NCBI GenBank assembly: GCA_026119855.1
Contig: JAOWBW010000486.1
Coordinates: 744,001 to 808,000 of the forward strand
Direction of reading: 5' to 3'
From: Campanula takesimana
Taxonomy: Eukaryota > Streptophyta > Magnoliopsida > Asterales > Campanulaceae
Length of the DNA: 64,000 nt
The notes beneath the pieces were generated by a model. The model had not been told where the DNA came from. It saw nothing but the letters and a program-made list of their open reading frames with translations, and did not search any database. Positions 1 through 11,186 of this stretch are shown here, in pieces. The position numbers and the translations under genes are program-made. Every line of letters begins with the position of its first letter. Position 1 is the first letter of the stretch.

Positions 1-321
1 TCTAACTCACCGTGTATGCTTGCGAGCGGTTGAGGTTAAACCTTGTCCGTGTCTAAACCATGCACCTTGATCGAGTCTAAGAACACTTACCAAAGCGGTT
101 ATCTTAAATCATCTTTAATGTCATCATTCCTGCTGCGTGAGTCTACCTTAGATCAACTCTAGTCAACCTTCGGCCCGTCTAGGTCAAACCCGTTATCTTG
201 ACCAAGGACCGACTCATCTCCCTTTATTTTTGACCTCTACGGTCATCTTCTAATACTTATGGTTTTCAAAAAATCACTGACCTCTTGCGGTCACTCTCTT
301 ACTCACTTGTCATACTAAACC

Positions 322-405
322 CGAACTACGGTGACTTGAGCCTCTCATTGTGTGGGACCTCTCCTGCATTGTAAGGGGAACGTAGGCAGCTACCGGCCCG
401 GTCAA
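322..405 (+). other. Structured motif A, copy 1 (expanded form)
   Basis: CTACG (326-330) can pair with CGTAG (381-385). The inner hairpin region is about 20 nt longer than in other copies (CTCC against GGGG). GAC after the first strand can pair with GTC at 401-403. It lies 155 bp upstream of the gag-like start, in the leader. Confidence 0.5.
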
Positions 406-560
406 ACTTTTAGTTTTTTCATTCAAAATACATTTAAAAAATACGGAGATCGAGTCATTTCATAAAAAATGATTTTATAAATGATGCCTTGTCATTAATT
501 ATAAGTCTAATTCAATTCAAAGACTTAACTTCTCCACCAACAATTACAGAATCCCACATC

Positions 561-1349
561 ATGTCTGCCAAAGGGATTAACACATTGACAAGCGAAGCTT
601 CCACCCAAGGTCTCGAGACAACTCTCCACCCCAACTCCGTTCTCAATGAGAAAGCAGCCCACTTCAACGCCGTTCTCGATGAGCAAGCAGCCCACTTCGA
701 CACCATTCTCAATGAAGAAGCAGCCCACTTCAACACCGTTCTCAACAAGCAAGCGGCCCACTACAAGACTATCCTCAATGAGCAAGCAACCCTCTTCCAG
801 ACCGCTCTCAATGAACAAGAAGCATACTTTGAGACTGTACTCCTCAAGCAAGTGGACCACTTTCAGAAAGAGTTGTACAAGGCTCTAAAGGAAACTGAGG
901 AGCATCTCCAGTCCGACATCTATGGCATCTACGAATACCTCCACCACACTCTCCCTCATGCTCAGTTTTAACACCTGTATGCTCCTCAAATGTATGGGCC
1001 ACCACAAACTTTCCCCATTGGAATGCCTCCTATGACTACTCATCAGCATGGGATACCTGTGCCTAAACCACCTTCCAAGACGGTTCGTGACAAGAAGGAC
1101 GAGCGCGAGTACGATGACTTGGGTATGCCATTAGACAAATGCTTCAAAAGTCTAGTTCAAGCTAGAAAGTTATCTCCTCTACTCAACTACAAACCAATCG
1201 TTGCAAGACAAGACTTGGATCCCTCCAAATATTGCAAGTATCACCAATACGTCGGACATGACACTGAGAATTGCCTCCAACTGAAAAGGAAGATCCAAAG
1301 CCTCATTGATAGCGGAGCCATCACCTGCCAGAGGAATGCATGGGCGTGA
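561..1349 (+). pseudogene. gag-like protein of X1: coiled-coil repeats plus zinc-knuckle-like C-terminus
   Basis: I chose ATG 561 because the homologous ORF of X2 starts at the matching place; the frame is open upstream to 489. Residues 27-103 are seven 11-residue repeats of the type (V/I)LNEQAAHFxT, a likely coiled coil. After a linker rich in Pro, Met and Gly comes a segment resembling the C-terminus of the Y1 gag, with a CxxHxxxGHxxxxC array (KYCKYHQ...GHDTENC) that suggests an RNA-binding knuckle. The capsid domain typical of Tat gag is absent. An in-frame TAA at 969-971 splits the frame; X2 has CAA at this place, so one C-to-T change would explain it. The stop at 1347-1349 matches the X2 end. 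RNA binding is inferred from the motif only. Confidence 0.6.
639..869 (+). repeat. In-frame 33-bp tandem repeat (7 units) in gag-like ORF
   Basis: Seven consecutive 33-bp units encode 11-residue repeats beginning V/I/A-L-N/D-E-x-A. The X2 homologue has only three units (43216-43314). The period of 11 residues fits a hendecad coiled coil. Confidence 0.85.
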
Positions 1350-1393
1350 ACAAGGTCCAAGCAAAGTGGAAACCACACCGGGGCTACCTCCTT

Positions 1394-1442
<49 letters not shown>

Positions 1443-2179
1443 CTTTCAGTCTTCGTAGGTTCCAGAGAGTCTTTTAGTCAAAGTCCACGTCGGACGTTAG
1501 TCTTTTATTTTTACTAGCTAAAGTCTACCTTGGACATTAGTTAGATTGTTAAAGTCCACCTCAGACTAGTTAATTTGAGTCTTTTAATTTCAATAATAAA
1601 AGAGTCTTTATTTCTTTTCTCTCTAGACTTGAGACATAATCTTGCATACATACATCAACTCCATGAAAATTGTATTAATCTCAATTGACAATTGATTGCT
1701 ATATCTTTATATGATGAATTAATCGCGAATATACTCATTAAAATAACTAAACAAACATATAATCTCAAAATAACAAACGCTTTGATCAATCGAATCGTTT
1801 TCTTTTCTCTATATAAACTCTCTATACCTACCCTCATACATATACACCCTCTATATATACTCCCCTCGTGTACATCCACTGTGTGCACCCTCTATGTATA
1901 CCCTCCTCATGTACACCCATTGTGTGCACACACTAAATACCCATATACACCTCCACCTTCCCATGAAGAAGAAGATGACTGCAGAGATGCTCACCATCGA
2001 AGAAGCGCCTGCACAATCACAAAGGCTGTCGGACATGACGATGCAATGGGGCTGTCTGTCCTCCTTGAAGATGTCAACGAAATGCAATGGGCTATTCAAA
2101 CCCCCTCCTAAAGACGAAAGCGAACTAGGGGCTCATCATGACCAACGTTTAATATGTATATATATATATATATATAAAC
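1350..2179 (+). other. X1 non-coding stretch after gag-like ORF
   Basis: No gene is supported. The stretch holds an AT microsatellite, repeats of AAAGTCCACCT-type (about 1470-1570), a block of CTCTATATATACcctC-like pyrimidine-rich sequence (1800-1960), and a second AT run at 2150-2176. It aligns by eye with 43793-44728 in X2. Confidence 0.5.
1399..1438. repeat. (TA)n microsatellite
   Basis: About 20 uninterrupted TA dinucleotides. Confidence 0.95.
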
Positions 2180-2214
2180 CCGCTAGGTTGAAAACCAGGA
2201 AGGGCGGCCTAGGC
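2180..2214 (+). other. Structured motif B, copy 1
   Basis: Outer stem CTAGG (2183-2187) with CCTAG (2208-2212). The inner hairpin is weakened here (ACCAGGAAGGGCGG). It is followed by an A-run. Confidence 0.5.
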
Positions 2215-2557
2215 AAAAAACAAGGGTGTGCACAAAGAAAAAATCAAAACAAAGAAAAATAGAAGGGGCTATCATCATAGGAAAAGTAAAAGTCCCCTTT
2301 TTCTTTCACTTCTTATTTTCTATTTTTCTTTCTTTCTTTTCAAAGGAGTTCAACTCAACTCGACAGCAGCAGTCCAGAGCAACAAATACAAACCAAACAG
2401 TCCAAAGCAACAACCAACAATGGAGCAGACCGCCACTCAAACCCGGTATCATCATCAACCCCAACCACTCAAAACCAAACACAACCCACCTTGGGCCAAC
2501 TTCCTTTCTTTCCTCACATGACTCAAACCCGGTATCATCATCAACTGGGTCATCCTT

Positions 2558-2619
2558 GAACTACGCGGATCTGAGCTTCTCACATCGAGAAGAACGTAGG
2601 CAACCTCTTGGTCCGGTCC
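2558..2619 (+). other. Structured motif A, copy 2
   Basis: Helix 1 is CTACG/CGTAG. Helix 2 is GGATC with GGTCC (2615-2619), using one G-U pair. Helix 3 is TTCTC/GAGAA. Helix 4 is ACC-TCTT-GGT. Confidence 0.6.
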
Positions 2620-2802
2620 ACAAAATATACACAACCCACCTCAAGCCAACTTTCATTCTTTTCTCTCTACCCCATACAATTCTCTCACCATAACAAAAGG
2701 CTACTGCAAGTAGTCCGTACAATTCTGTCTTTTTCTTTAGTTTTAGTCGACTGAAATAAAAAAAAAAATAAAAAAAAAAACGACGCAAAAAGAATATACC
2801 CA

Positions 2803-2834
2803 TCTAGATTGAAAACCCGCAAGGGCGGTCTAGA
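2803..2834 (+). other. Structured motif B, copy 2
   Basis: Outer stem CTAGA/TCTAG, a compensated change against CTAGG/CCTAG in other copies. Inner hairpin CCC-GCAA-GGG with a GNRA loop. Confidence 0.6.
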
Positions 2835-3826
2835 GAAAAAATAGTGCGTCTAAAAGGAGGTAGGATCCCGCCACCTTATACCAAACTGGGGCCCCAATGG
2901 AATTGGACCGACTACCGATGCTCCAACAAGATCACTCTCCACGAAAGGTCATCTCTTCATCAAAGCTCAATATGGCTGACCTTTCAAATGCTCCCATCAA
3001 ACTGGGGCTTCCTCAACAGACATGGGGTCGACTACATGGCTACTCAGAAATCACCGGCAACCCGACAAAATCGTACTCACCGAAGGACTACCCTAATCAA
3101 CAAGCCCAACGGAGGACAAGTACTTGAATTAATTAGCCTGTAATTAATTATAAGGCATCTTTATAAAGTCATTAAATTTTCAAAAAGTGTTTTCTATCAC
3201 GACATGTTGTTTACAAACCCGCACACTCGGTCTCCACTAATTTACAAAGTATCTTTTGTCTCATCTCCATGATGTCCTAAGTGACTCGGTCCTACACCTT
3301 AGGATACCCTTGGGTCCTGAATCCCGTCTCCCATAGGTCCAAAACCCTAAGTCTCCTTTAGGCAGCAGTTTATGAACCCAACTAGGGTACCGTCAGCCCG
3401 TGTAACGCGCTCCGAGACTGCATCGCATACATACTATTTACATGCTACATACTTCTAGACATAAAGCATAGGATATAAATGTTTATACAATCATCCATGA
3501 ATATTACTATTCTACTGTCTATGCTACCACTAACAAACTGCAGATCTAAGACGCGGATCCGCTAGCATTACCTCGAGTCTGTTTCCGCGAAAGAGGACGT
3601 CAACCTCCAGATCACCGCTCGTGGACCAGACTCATGGCGTGCCATGGCCTCAAATGTCCGATTAGTCACCTAAGCAAAAGGCGACACAAGTATGTCAGAA
3701 CGAGTCCAAATGAGAGGAAGACTAAAGACAGAACTGGATGAATAAAAGGGTAAAAGTACATACACTGATGTGGCCCGCCAGGATCTGAAACTCCAAAGCT
3801 ATCTCACCCTCCTTATGCTGAACCCA
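2835..3826 (+). other. X1 non-coding stretch before antisense gene
   Basis: No supported gene. 3140-3240 matches X2 around 45840-45930 (ATAAGGCATCTTTATAAA and CCGCACTCGG-like text). After that the two X elements diverge completely. Confidence 0.4.
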
Positions 3827-4950
3827 CTAAGGGCTACCACTGTCAATGGCATAGTCATACAAAGGAGCTCCAAAAACCCTATCAAAGGAAGGACCTGCCA
3901 GGCCCGGTGCCACCGACTCAACATGCCTCTGTCCCATCTCCCGCAGTTTCTCCTCTATCACAACGCGTAGGCTCCCAAGGCGTGTCCGAGCAAAGTCATC
4001 ATACGAGGCTCCCTCTAGAACAAACTGTCTAGCATCAAGGACCTCGATCAATCTAAACCGGTAAAGCAGAGACTCCGGATTAGTCATAAAATGCGGAGGG
4101 TCCATCGGAACCAAGTAAGCACTGCCTGCCCCATGCTGGGCACATACCCTCTCACCCAAATAAAGGGCACACCCGATATATCCGATCAACAGCCTCCTCT
4201 GGCCCGTCGCCTCAAATGCTCCTGCAACCAGCAACTCCGCATCCAAATACACCCATGGATAAAGAACAGTCCCTCTCGGACGGGGTCCCCCCAAAATGGT
4301 CTTAGCTGAGCATAAGTGTAGTGCCAAGAAGTCTCGTCTCCCCTACTCCTGCAACTCGGCACCCATCGGCACGTGGCAGGGTACGTCGATCTAGCACTGG
4401 TCATCCAAAACCGACTCAAAACGAGAATCTCATAGGCCCAACACTACATGGGAAAGTCATGACGTACAATCAGAAGTAATCAACAAGATGAAAGAGACTG
4501 AAATCAGAAACAGACAAGGAACGGATCATACCTCCAAGGCAAAGTGTAAACAATCGACTGACGCTGACTGAGATCTACAACTCCGATCTAGGGAACGGTA
4601 CAACTCCGCCAAGCCCGTAGCCCCCCAAGTAAGTCTGCTCACTACATCCAAGTCCACTAGACATCCCAACAGTGGAATCTTCGCCGATGGTCTGAGACAA
4701 TCCGTGCCAAATAAACGGACGGGAAGCTACCTCTACATCACCGCCTCCGGCCTCAAGACCTCCAGCATCTCCTCATACCGCCTCTTTAGGCCCCCCAGAC
4801 GTACACCGTAACTGCTCCTGATATCGGTGCAGTCAAACATGATCAAGCTCTGGAGTTCTCTCCCACAAGCTATGCATAACGCTACATGATCCCCTCGACT
4901 TCAAAGACGGTAATACAACCTTCAGACCAAACAGGTATACATAGCTCAGG
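3827..4950 (-). pseudogene. Antisense plant-mobile-domain-like gene fragment with an intron
   Basis: Read on the minus strand, exon 1 (about 4950 to 4532) gives segments such as GLKRRYEEML and LTWGATGLAELYRSL. Exon 2 (4443 to 3827) opens with CWAYE. These resemble the plant mobile domain (aminotransferase-like PMD) family as I recall it: a SWGAAxLAxLYR-like helix followed by LLQxWAYE. A GT...AG intron of 88 nt (4531 to 4444) joins LE to CWAYE exactly at that motif. Exon 2 switches frame near 4275, and exon 1 has at least two in-frame stops near 4730, so it is decayed. It continues to a stop with residues DYAIDSGSP. It lies antisense within X1 and is missing from X2. Antisense extra ORFs are described for Tat elements. 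The family assignment is by motif memory only. Confidence 0.45.
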
Positions 4951-5439
4951 TACGCAATTAATCTAGCAGTTTATTTCATGCACATATATGAACTGTTGCA
5001 ATATTACTCTAGAAAATCCCAAAGCATCCCAACGAATACTTTAGCACATATACTTATCGCATGCTATACAAATCGTAAGTAAAACCCTAGTCTACCTAGG
5101 ACAAATCAACTCAAAACAAATCCAAGACAACTCAACTCCAAACAAGTCCAAGACATTTCAATAATTAACGGACAAAAATCTAACTTCACACAAAATAAGA
5201 TTTCTCAATGATGCATTCACATACATTGACTACCCATGTTCTAAACAAGGTCAAACCATACTAAAAGCACTTTTAACAAAGTCAACCAAGTCAAAATCAG
5301 TCCACGATTATAATGCTTTCGGACAAAACATGACTTAATACAAAAAATGTGTTTTTTTACCAAAATCAACACATTACACATGCTACAAATAGCTTCAATT
5401 TCACAAATACGTAGTCAATTTGAGTCAAATCGGTCAATT
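4951..5439 (+). other. X1 A+T-rich non-coding stretch
   Basis: No gene is supported. The sequence is A- and C-rich with loose CAAGTCCAAGACA-like direct repeats (5100-5160). It leads into the hairpin array. Confidence 0.35.
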
Positions 5440-6240
5440 AACACATTCAAACCCCAAACCTTGGGTAAAAAACAAATAAATCCCTCACATTCAACGTCAA
5501 ACCCCAAACTTTGGGTAATTTACAACTAAAACCCCATATCTTGGGTAACTTGCAACGAAGCACCTCTACTCTACATTACTCAAATCTAAAACCCATACCT
5601 TGGGTTATTTACAATCAAAACGACCAACATAAAAGTCACTCAAACCCCAAACTTAGGGTAATTAACAATCAAAACTTCTCATTCAAAGCAATTTACAATC
5701 AAATCCTCCATGTTTAACATCAATAGATTTAACCCCAAACTATGGGAAAATCACTACTAAAACTCTACATTCAATTCACTCCAAATCCCATACCTTGGGT
5801 TATTTACAATCAAAATCTTTACAATCAACATAAGATTCATTTAAACCCCAAACTATGGGTAAATCACGAGTAAACCTCTACCTTCAATACTAATTCACTT
5901 AAATCCCCAAACTTTAGGTAATTTACAATCAAAATCCTTACATTTAACAATAATTTATTTAACCCCAAATCTCGGGAAACTTACAATCAATCCTTCTCAT
6001 TCAAAGCAATTTTTAATTAAATCCTCTATGTCTAACGCCAACATACTTAAACCCCAAATTTGGGTAATCTGCGATCATATCAACAAATCATTCAAGCCCC
6101 AAACTTTGGGTCATTTACGATCAAATCAACGATAATTCATTCAATCCCCGAACATTGGGAAATTTACATTCAAAACCTCTCTAATATCAAACAATCAATG
6201 CTCAAACCCCAGACTATAGGTAATTTACTCAATGCTTAAA
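5440..6240 (+). repeat. Degenerate tandem array of CCCAAA-n-TTTGGG hairpins
   Basis: About 14 units of roughly 45-65 bp share ACCCCAAACTTTGGGTAA then TTTACAATCAAA. Most units centre on CCCAAA/TTTGGG or CCCA/TGGG inverted repeats. The loops vary (CT, TACCT, TATCT, AACTA) while CCC and GGG persist. Confidence 0.75.
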
Positions 6241-6424
6241 AACCTAAACAAAAGGTATCTTACATCTACAAATCTCCAAACTTTAAGCACTCTCTACTGT
6301 GATCCCTCAAACTTCCAATCACTCACAAATGCTTTCCTCCAGGTTACAATAAACGATCAAATCATGCTAAAACTCTAAAGTGTTACATTCATACACTTAT
6401 ACTAAAACATATTGTGAAACACCG

Positions 6425-6605
6425 TGTTCTCTGGGACTTGTCCTTAGTCCGTTCCTTCGGTCCGGAAGACCCCTATAAATTCCAAATTTAATAAACCTCG
6501 GTCCGGAAGACCCCTATAATTTCCAAATTTAATCAACTTCGGTCCGGAAGACCCCTATAATTTCCAAATTTAAGCAACTTCGGTCCGGAAGACCCCTATA
6601 AATTA
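6425..6605 (+). repeat. Tandem array, 4 units of about 47 bp
   Basis: The unit contains TTCGGTCCGGAAGACCCC followed by TATAATTTCCAAATTTAA. GGTC and GACC in each unit can pair around CGGAA. Confidence 0.85.
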
Positions 6606-7109
6606 CCAAATCAATTGATTTCCCCAGCGAGAATAAATTGATGCAGGTTGAGAAACCCCTATAAATCTTGATGCGGGTTAAGGAAACTGTCATACATCCT
6701 TTATTAATAACTGAATCGATCCTGAGATACATGCATCCTGATATAATCGAAAATGTTATCCCTTGTAGCTTGCGCGAACCTGAGTCACCTGCATCCCGAT
6801 ATACCGCTCACGTCACCGCTTCCGAACTCCATGATCCTGAGGTTTTAGCGTCTCAATATACCGTTGATTTCGAGTTAATTCAAGCGCCCCGTAAGATTTA
6901 TTCTTCATAACCCGTATGTTTCATGTTCTTGGCATAAGTTGCTGGTGTCTCTGGACATAATTTCAGTTGCTATTACTAGTGTCTTCAGACACATCTTTTA
7001 ATAAGCATGCCCTATAAGAAGTCAGAATCGATCCCTAATTTTGTTCTTGATTCTTGAATCTTCTTCTCGCACCGTGCGTGTGGCTTTGCCTTCTTTCCCC
7101 GATAGAGTC

Positions 7110-7470
7110 CGAACAACGTATCTATTGTCCTTAACGAATGTTTAGTCTTCATACAGGATGGTGTCCTTAGGATGTTATCCTCAGCAAGAGCTGATGTCTC
7201 GTTTTCTTTCTCTCTCTTCCTTTACGAATGTTCAAGTCTTCATACAGGATGGTGTCCTTAGGATGTTATCCCCAGCAGAAGCTGATGTCTCGTTTTCTTT
7301 CTTTCTCTTCCTTTACGAATGTTCAGTCTTCATACAGGATAGTGTCCTTAGGATAGTTATCCCCAGCAGGAGCTGATGTCTCGTTTCTTTCTCTCTCCCC
7401 CTATCAATGTTCGTCTTTGTACAGGATCATATCCCCAGTGGAAGATGATGTCTCGTTTCTCCCACAAAGC
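7110..7470 (+). repeat. Tandem array, 3-4 units of about 85-90 bp
   Basis: Units read TTTACGAATGTTCAGTCTTC, then a CAGGATnGTGTCC segment, then a TTATCCCCAGCAG segment, then TGATGTCTCGTTTCTTTC. TCC-TTA-GGA and GGATA...TATCC small hairpins occur in each. The same unit occurs twice in X2 at 50405-50570, just before the 3' LTR. Confidence 0.85.
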
Positions 7471-7472
7471 AT

Positions 7473-7530
7473 GAACTACGACAAGCTTGATTCCCTTTAG
7501 GATACATAGGTAGCCTGACAAAGGTTCAGC
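7473..7530 (+). other. Motif A-like, diverged copy 9
   Basis: GAACTACG is followed by AGCTTGATTCC, GGATACATAGG and AGCCTG. Helix 1 is weakened (CATAG in place of CGTAG). It lies about 120 bp before the PPT. Confidence 0.35.
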
Positions 7531-7636
7531 CGCTAGACCAATCTGGTCACCTTCTTACTTCTCTCCCCTGATTTGGAACTCGTGTTTCAGATCGGTTCCT
7601 TTTTTAATCGACGACCCTCCATGCCCTGTAAGAAGC

Positions 7637-7652
7637 ATCGCCGAGGGGCTAT
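7637..7652 (+). other. Polypurine tract of X1
   Basis: GCCGAGGGGCTAT lies immediately before the LTR start TGTTAG. X2 has the same tract (50909-50925), which supports a priming role. Confidence 0.6.
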
Positions 7653-7933
7653 TGTTAGTACCCGATCTAAAGATAAAGGACTTCCTAGACCTTTAGGAGC
7701 CTTTAAGGACCTTTTGGGCAATTATAACCTGACAGGGACTTATCCGGAAGCTCTCCAGAGTGATAAATGGACGAAATCAGCTCTAGATCGAATTCCATCA
7801 GGATATTAACCTAATCCCAAGATCAAAGTTATAAGATCTCACTAAGATCTTGATAACCACGCTATACGGTGACACTAGCCACGCTGCCAGTGTGGGAGTT
7901 TCCGCGCGGCCACTTCTTCCGACCCTGGTTCCC

Positions 7934-7941
7934 TATAAATA
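7934..7941 (+). promoter_or_regulatory. TATA box in X1 LTR
   Basis: TATAAATA sits about 280 bp into the LTR. A CGCGCGGCCAC G+C-rich stretch lies about 30 bp upstream. Confidence 0.6.
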
Positions 7942-8498
7942 GGTGCCTCCAGCTCCAGAAATCAAAACATAATTCATTCTGCGAGTTCTGCAGTCAAAAC
8001 TGACGGGAAAACTCTTAGTTTAAGCCTTTTCGGCACCCTCGAAGCCTCTTCGAATCTTCAAGAAGCTTCAATCATAGTTCTTGCCGATCAAGGTAAGTCT
8101 TCTTACTTTTCTTATTATGTTCTTGTTATGTTCTTAGGCTAGATCTGTTTTATGCATGTTTTCATTATGTTTATTCATTCATATTCATATATTCCTCATG
8201 CGTTCTTCATGTTCTTAGTCTAGATTCATAATGTATGCCATGTGTAGGGTAGCGATCTTCATGTTTACATGTTCATTCTTATGTTTCATGATGTTCTTAT
8301 TATTATGCTAGATCTACGACTTATACATGCGTAACATACTAGATCTAGGGTTTTAATCTCTATTATGTGCATATAACATAGCCAATGATGATCCTAGGAT
8401 TTCATCAAAACCTAACATGATCTTGGAACTACTTCAAACCCTAATCTTCCCCCCCTTTATGCATGATCCCGCTTCATCTCTTTATTCTAATTATCAAT

Positions 8499-8561
8499 GA
8501 ACTACGCTGACCTGAGCTTCTCATGATAAAAAGAACGTAGGCAATCCTAGGATCCGATCTC
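8499..8561 (+). other. Structured motif A, copy 3
   Basis: Helix 1 CTACG/CGTAG, helix 3 TTCT/AGAA, helix 4 ATC-CTAG-GAT. Helix 2 is damaged (GACC against GATC). Confidence 0.5.
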
Positions 8562-8569
8562 AATCACTA

Positions 8570-8594
8570 ACACACACACACACACACACACACA
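8570..8594. repeat. (AC)n microsatellite
   Basis: About 12 AC units just after motif A in the X1 LTR. Confidence 0.95.
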
Positions 8595-8767
8595 TTGGTC
8601 ATGATAGAAAGACCGATTCGTCGGGCAATAGGAGTGATCACTATTATATTCTTCTCTTATTGTAATTTGACCCCCGAACCCTATTATTCTCATAAATGGT
8701 TTTCTCAATGTTTTAACTACAAATAAAACAATGTGGCGACTCTCAATTTCAATCACGCGTATTCACA

Positions 8768-10544
8768 GAATGGTAAGTATGTGTAATGATTGTTAATTTC
8801 TTCCCAGTTCATTCTTATCATTTTTTTGACCACCACACCCCTGTTTGCATTGGAATTTGAATGGTGGGGTTCGGACAGTGAGTACAAGATCGGGGTGCTT
8901 TAAGTCCACCGTCGACACCACATCTCCACCTCTCGCCGCTCTCACCACCTGTGCGTATTCTCCCTTCTTTTTTAGTTTAGATTATTTTGAGTTATAAAAT
9001 TCTGATGTGATAAAAGAGAAATGATTAATTTTTATTTCTTGGTTTGGCAGGGGTTCTTGACGCGGTTTCGTGTTGATCCAAAACATGTTCATTTTAATGT
9101 TGCTGCCCTTGGTTAATATTTGTTCCTATTTTGATTTGTTTCTAGACTCCATATGAGATCTTACTATGTTTTTTTTTTGTTTTTTTATATTATTATTCAC
9201 TATGCAATAATATTATTTTGTCTATTTATTTATTTCTTAGCAAGTGCAGTATCACAAGAAAAATATAATTTGCAATTTGTACATTGTCTAAGTCTTTGTT
9301 GTTGTTGTATTTTTACATAGGCTATGAGAGATGGTACAATTTGATCAAAGGAATATTTGTGTTACATTGTGTATGGCTACAAGTTGATCAAACGAAAATA
9401 ATTGTTCGTAGAAGTCACTATAATTTTTATGGTTTTCTGTTTGTACATAATAATGTGTTCAACCTCCCCCCCCCTTCTCTTTGAGGCTTTATCAAATACA
9501 CATTGATGCTTTCAAACCCATTGATGCCATCAGAGATACATGATGGCAGCCAATTTGAATTGTATAGGTGCAAACCATTGTCCTTTCATTGTACCAGTTT
9601 AGATGTGAGAACTTTTTAATGGTTCTAAACTTTGATAGGAGAAGAGTGTTAATGGAGGGGCTAACAAATCTATGTTGGGTTTTCACAGGCAATGAGTATA
9701 TTCTTTTTGGCGAATACTACCATGATTTCATACTGTTAAAAGACATGTTAAAAAAATTTTGTGTTTTTTGACATTCATTTTAGAACGGAATGTGTACAGA
9801 TCAGTTCTTCAGATTAGGCTGCTGCTACTTGATCTATTCCTTCCTGAGATAGTTTGTTGAGTGAATGAAACTAAATTAAAAACAACAAACTTACGGCAAT
9901 GATTATTTTATGCTTTGAACGCTGGATATGACTAGGAAAATGGGCAGGGTTGAAAGTTAAAAAAATGGACATTAATTTTGGGACGGAGGGAGTAATAGTA
10001 AGTTTGTCATTGTCCTTGGGCAAATGAGGTGATAGAGTTGAGAAAGGCGACATGGACACAGGTTTTAGGTCGAGAGGGCTAAAGATGCCATGATTATGGT
10101 TTTGAACCCTTTCCATAATGTACTATTAATATGTCATAGAAGCTCTGCAGCAAAATTCTCATATGATGTATCCTCATTCCATTCCATGACCATGAGAATA
10201 AAGCCGGCATAAGTTGGACCAAGGAACTCAACATGGAGCATGAACAATAAAATGAAGATGAGCGTATGAGCTTTTATGTAATTGAGATATATATTGACAT
10301 GAGTGTGTGGGCGGGGGACAAAAAAAAGAAAATGATGAAGGATTGTTTTGGTCAAGGCAAAGTGTCTACCTAAGACAGTTGGTACATTTCGAGTTAAATA
10401 TCCGGCAAATATCAATTTTCTTTTCCACTTCATCAAATATTCATTCAAGGCAACGTAGGAAGGAGCTTCTCAAAGGGCTTATCCGGTCTAACACTTTAAA
10501 AATGGAGGGGAGGACATCTCAACCATACTGTGACCCCGGTTGTA
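8768..10544. other. Flanking sequence, possibly gene fragments carried by a Helitron
   Basis: No continuous coding region can be supported. Several places look like decayed splice sites: ATGGTAAGTATG at 8771, pyrimidine tract plus TTGGCAG at about 9050, TTACATAG near 9318, TTTCACAG near 9689. On the minus strand a short open stretch near 10134-10230 ends in residues MEWNEDTSYENFAAELL and could be an exon remnant. A Helitron 3' terminus closes the region at 10580. Confidence 0.3.
9966..9994 (-). mobile_element. Stowaway-like MITE terminus
   Basis: GGACATTAATTTTGGGACGG followed by AGGGAGTA is the classic end of Stowaway MITEs (CTCCCTCCGTCCC on the other strand, flanked by TA). I do not find the partner end nearby. 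Confidence 0.5.
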
Positions 10545-10550
10545 CTATCT

Positions 10551-10580
10551 CCGTGCCATTGGCACGGGTTGGAGTACTAG
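10551..10580 (+). mobile_element. Helitron 3' terminus
   Basis: A perfect hairpin CCGTGCC-ATT-GGCACGG (10551-10567) is followed nine bases later by CTAG (10577-10580) and then T. This is the canonical plant Helitron 3' end (stem-loop, short spacer, CTRR, insertion before T). The 5' end is not found and may lie left of X1. Confidence 0.75.
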
Positions 10581-10772
10581 TAAAAATATAATAAAAAACA
10601 ACATCATGGATCAAACCAATAAAATATATTTATAAAAGAGACCAAACTAATAAAAAGTGATAAATTCAGAGAAAAAACTATTATTTAATCGTTTAATAAA
10701 TTGATTCCCTCACGTTTATCATAAGAAAATATACTATTGACAGCGACAAAAGCAGTCGATTGAGCTGTTAAA

Positions 10773-10985
10773 TACTTCGTTCTATTTTAAGAGTAAAATA
10801 AAATTTATGCTCAAAAATCAAAAGGACAATGTTTTATTATAAAATATAAAAAGTATAGTAGAGTATTGTGAGTATAGAAAATGGATAGGAGAGAGAAAGT
10901 GCGGTAAGGAATAGTTAATGAATAGTTTTTTACTCTTAAGTTAAGATTGAAAAAAAATATATATTAAATTGAGACAGAGTGAGTA
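10773..10985. mobile_element. Probable Stowaway-like MITE, degenerate
   Basis: The left end is TACTTCGTTCTATTTTAAG and the right end is GAGACAGAGTGAGTA, imperfect inverted termini flanked by TA. The interior is A+T-rich. A second end-like sequence (GAGACGGAGTGAGTA) follows at 11013-11027. Confidence 0.45.
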
Positions 10986-11027
10986 CTTAAAATAAAACAG
11001 AGTGAGAAAAATGAGACGGAGTGAGTA

Positions 11028-11186
11028 TCTATACTAATATAAAAACAAGAAGGTCTTACAATTTTTAGTATATGGCCCATATGCACCTTCAAAATAGAAA
11101 GTTGGGAAAAATAAGGTCAAATATGTCATTATCTTTAATTTGGCACAAGTAGTCAACTTTGCATGTAGATTCATTTTATATGATAC
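11028..11186 (+). mobile_element. Helitron 5' end, cut by Y1
   Basis: TCTATACTAATATAAAA preceded by A matches the common 5' end of plant Helitrons (TC...TATAAA-type). The element is interrupted at 11187 by the Y1 LTR. Confidence 0.5.

Larger units (their letters stand above)
1..8767 (+). mobile_element. X1: non-autonomous Tat-related LTR retrotransposon, 3' part
   Basis: This element enters the window from the left and ends at its 3' LTR (7653-8767). Its internal region shares an ordered set of blocks with X2 further right: leader, gag-like ORF, hairpin motifs, CTTTACGAATGTTCAGTC-type repeats and LTR. No protease, RT, RNase H or integrase can be read anywhere in about 7.6 kb of internal sequence, so it would depend on enzymes from an autonomous relative. 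The Tat relationship is inferred from the gag C-terminus, which resembles that of Y1, and from shared untranslated motifs. The 5' LTR and the left TSD lie outside the window. Confidence 0.8.
7653..8767 (+). repeat. 3' LTR of X1 (1115 bp)
   Basis: It starts TGTTAGTACCCGAT and ends CGTATTCACA, the same termini as the X2 5' LTR, which is followed by a PBS. The U3 region differs strongly from X2, while the 3' half (motif A copy 3, CCCCCGAACCC, GGCGACTCTC) is shared, so X1 and X2 are separate subfamilies. The TATA box is at 7934. Confidence 0.85.

Noticed and set aside
1692..2262. Open frames in X1 after the gag-like ORF
   Set aside because: Low-complexity, pyrimidine-rich and TA-rich text. The matching stretch of X2 does not keep the frames.
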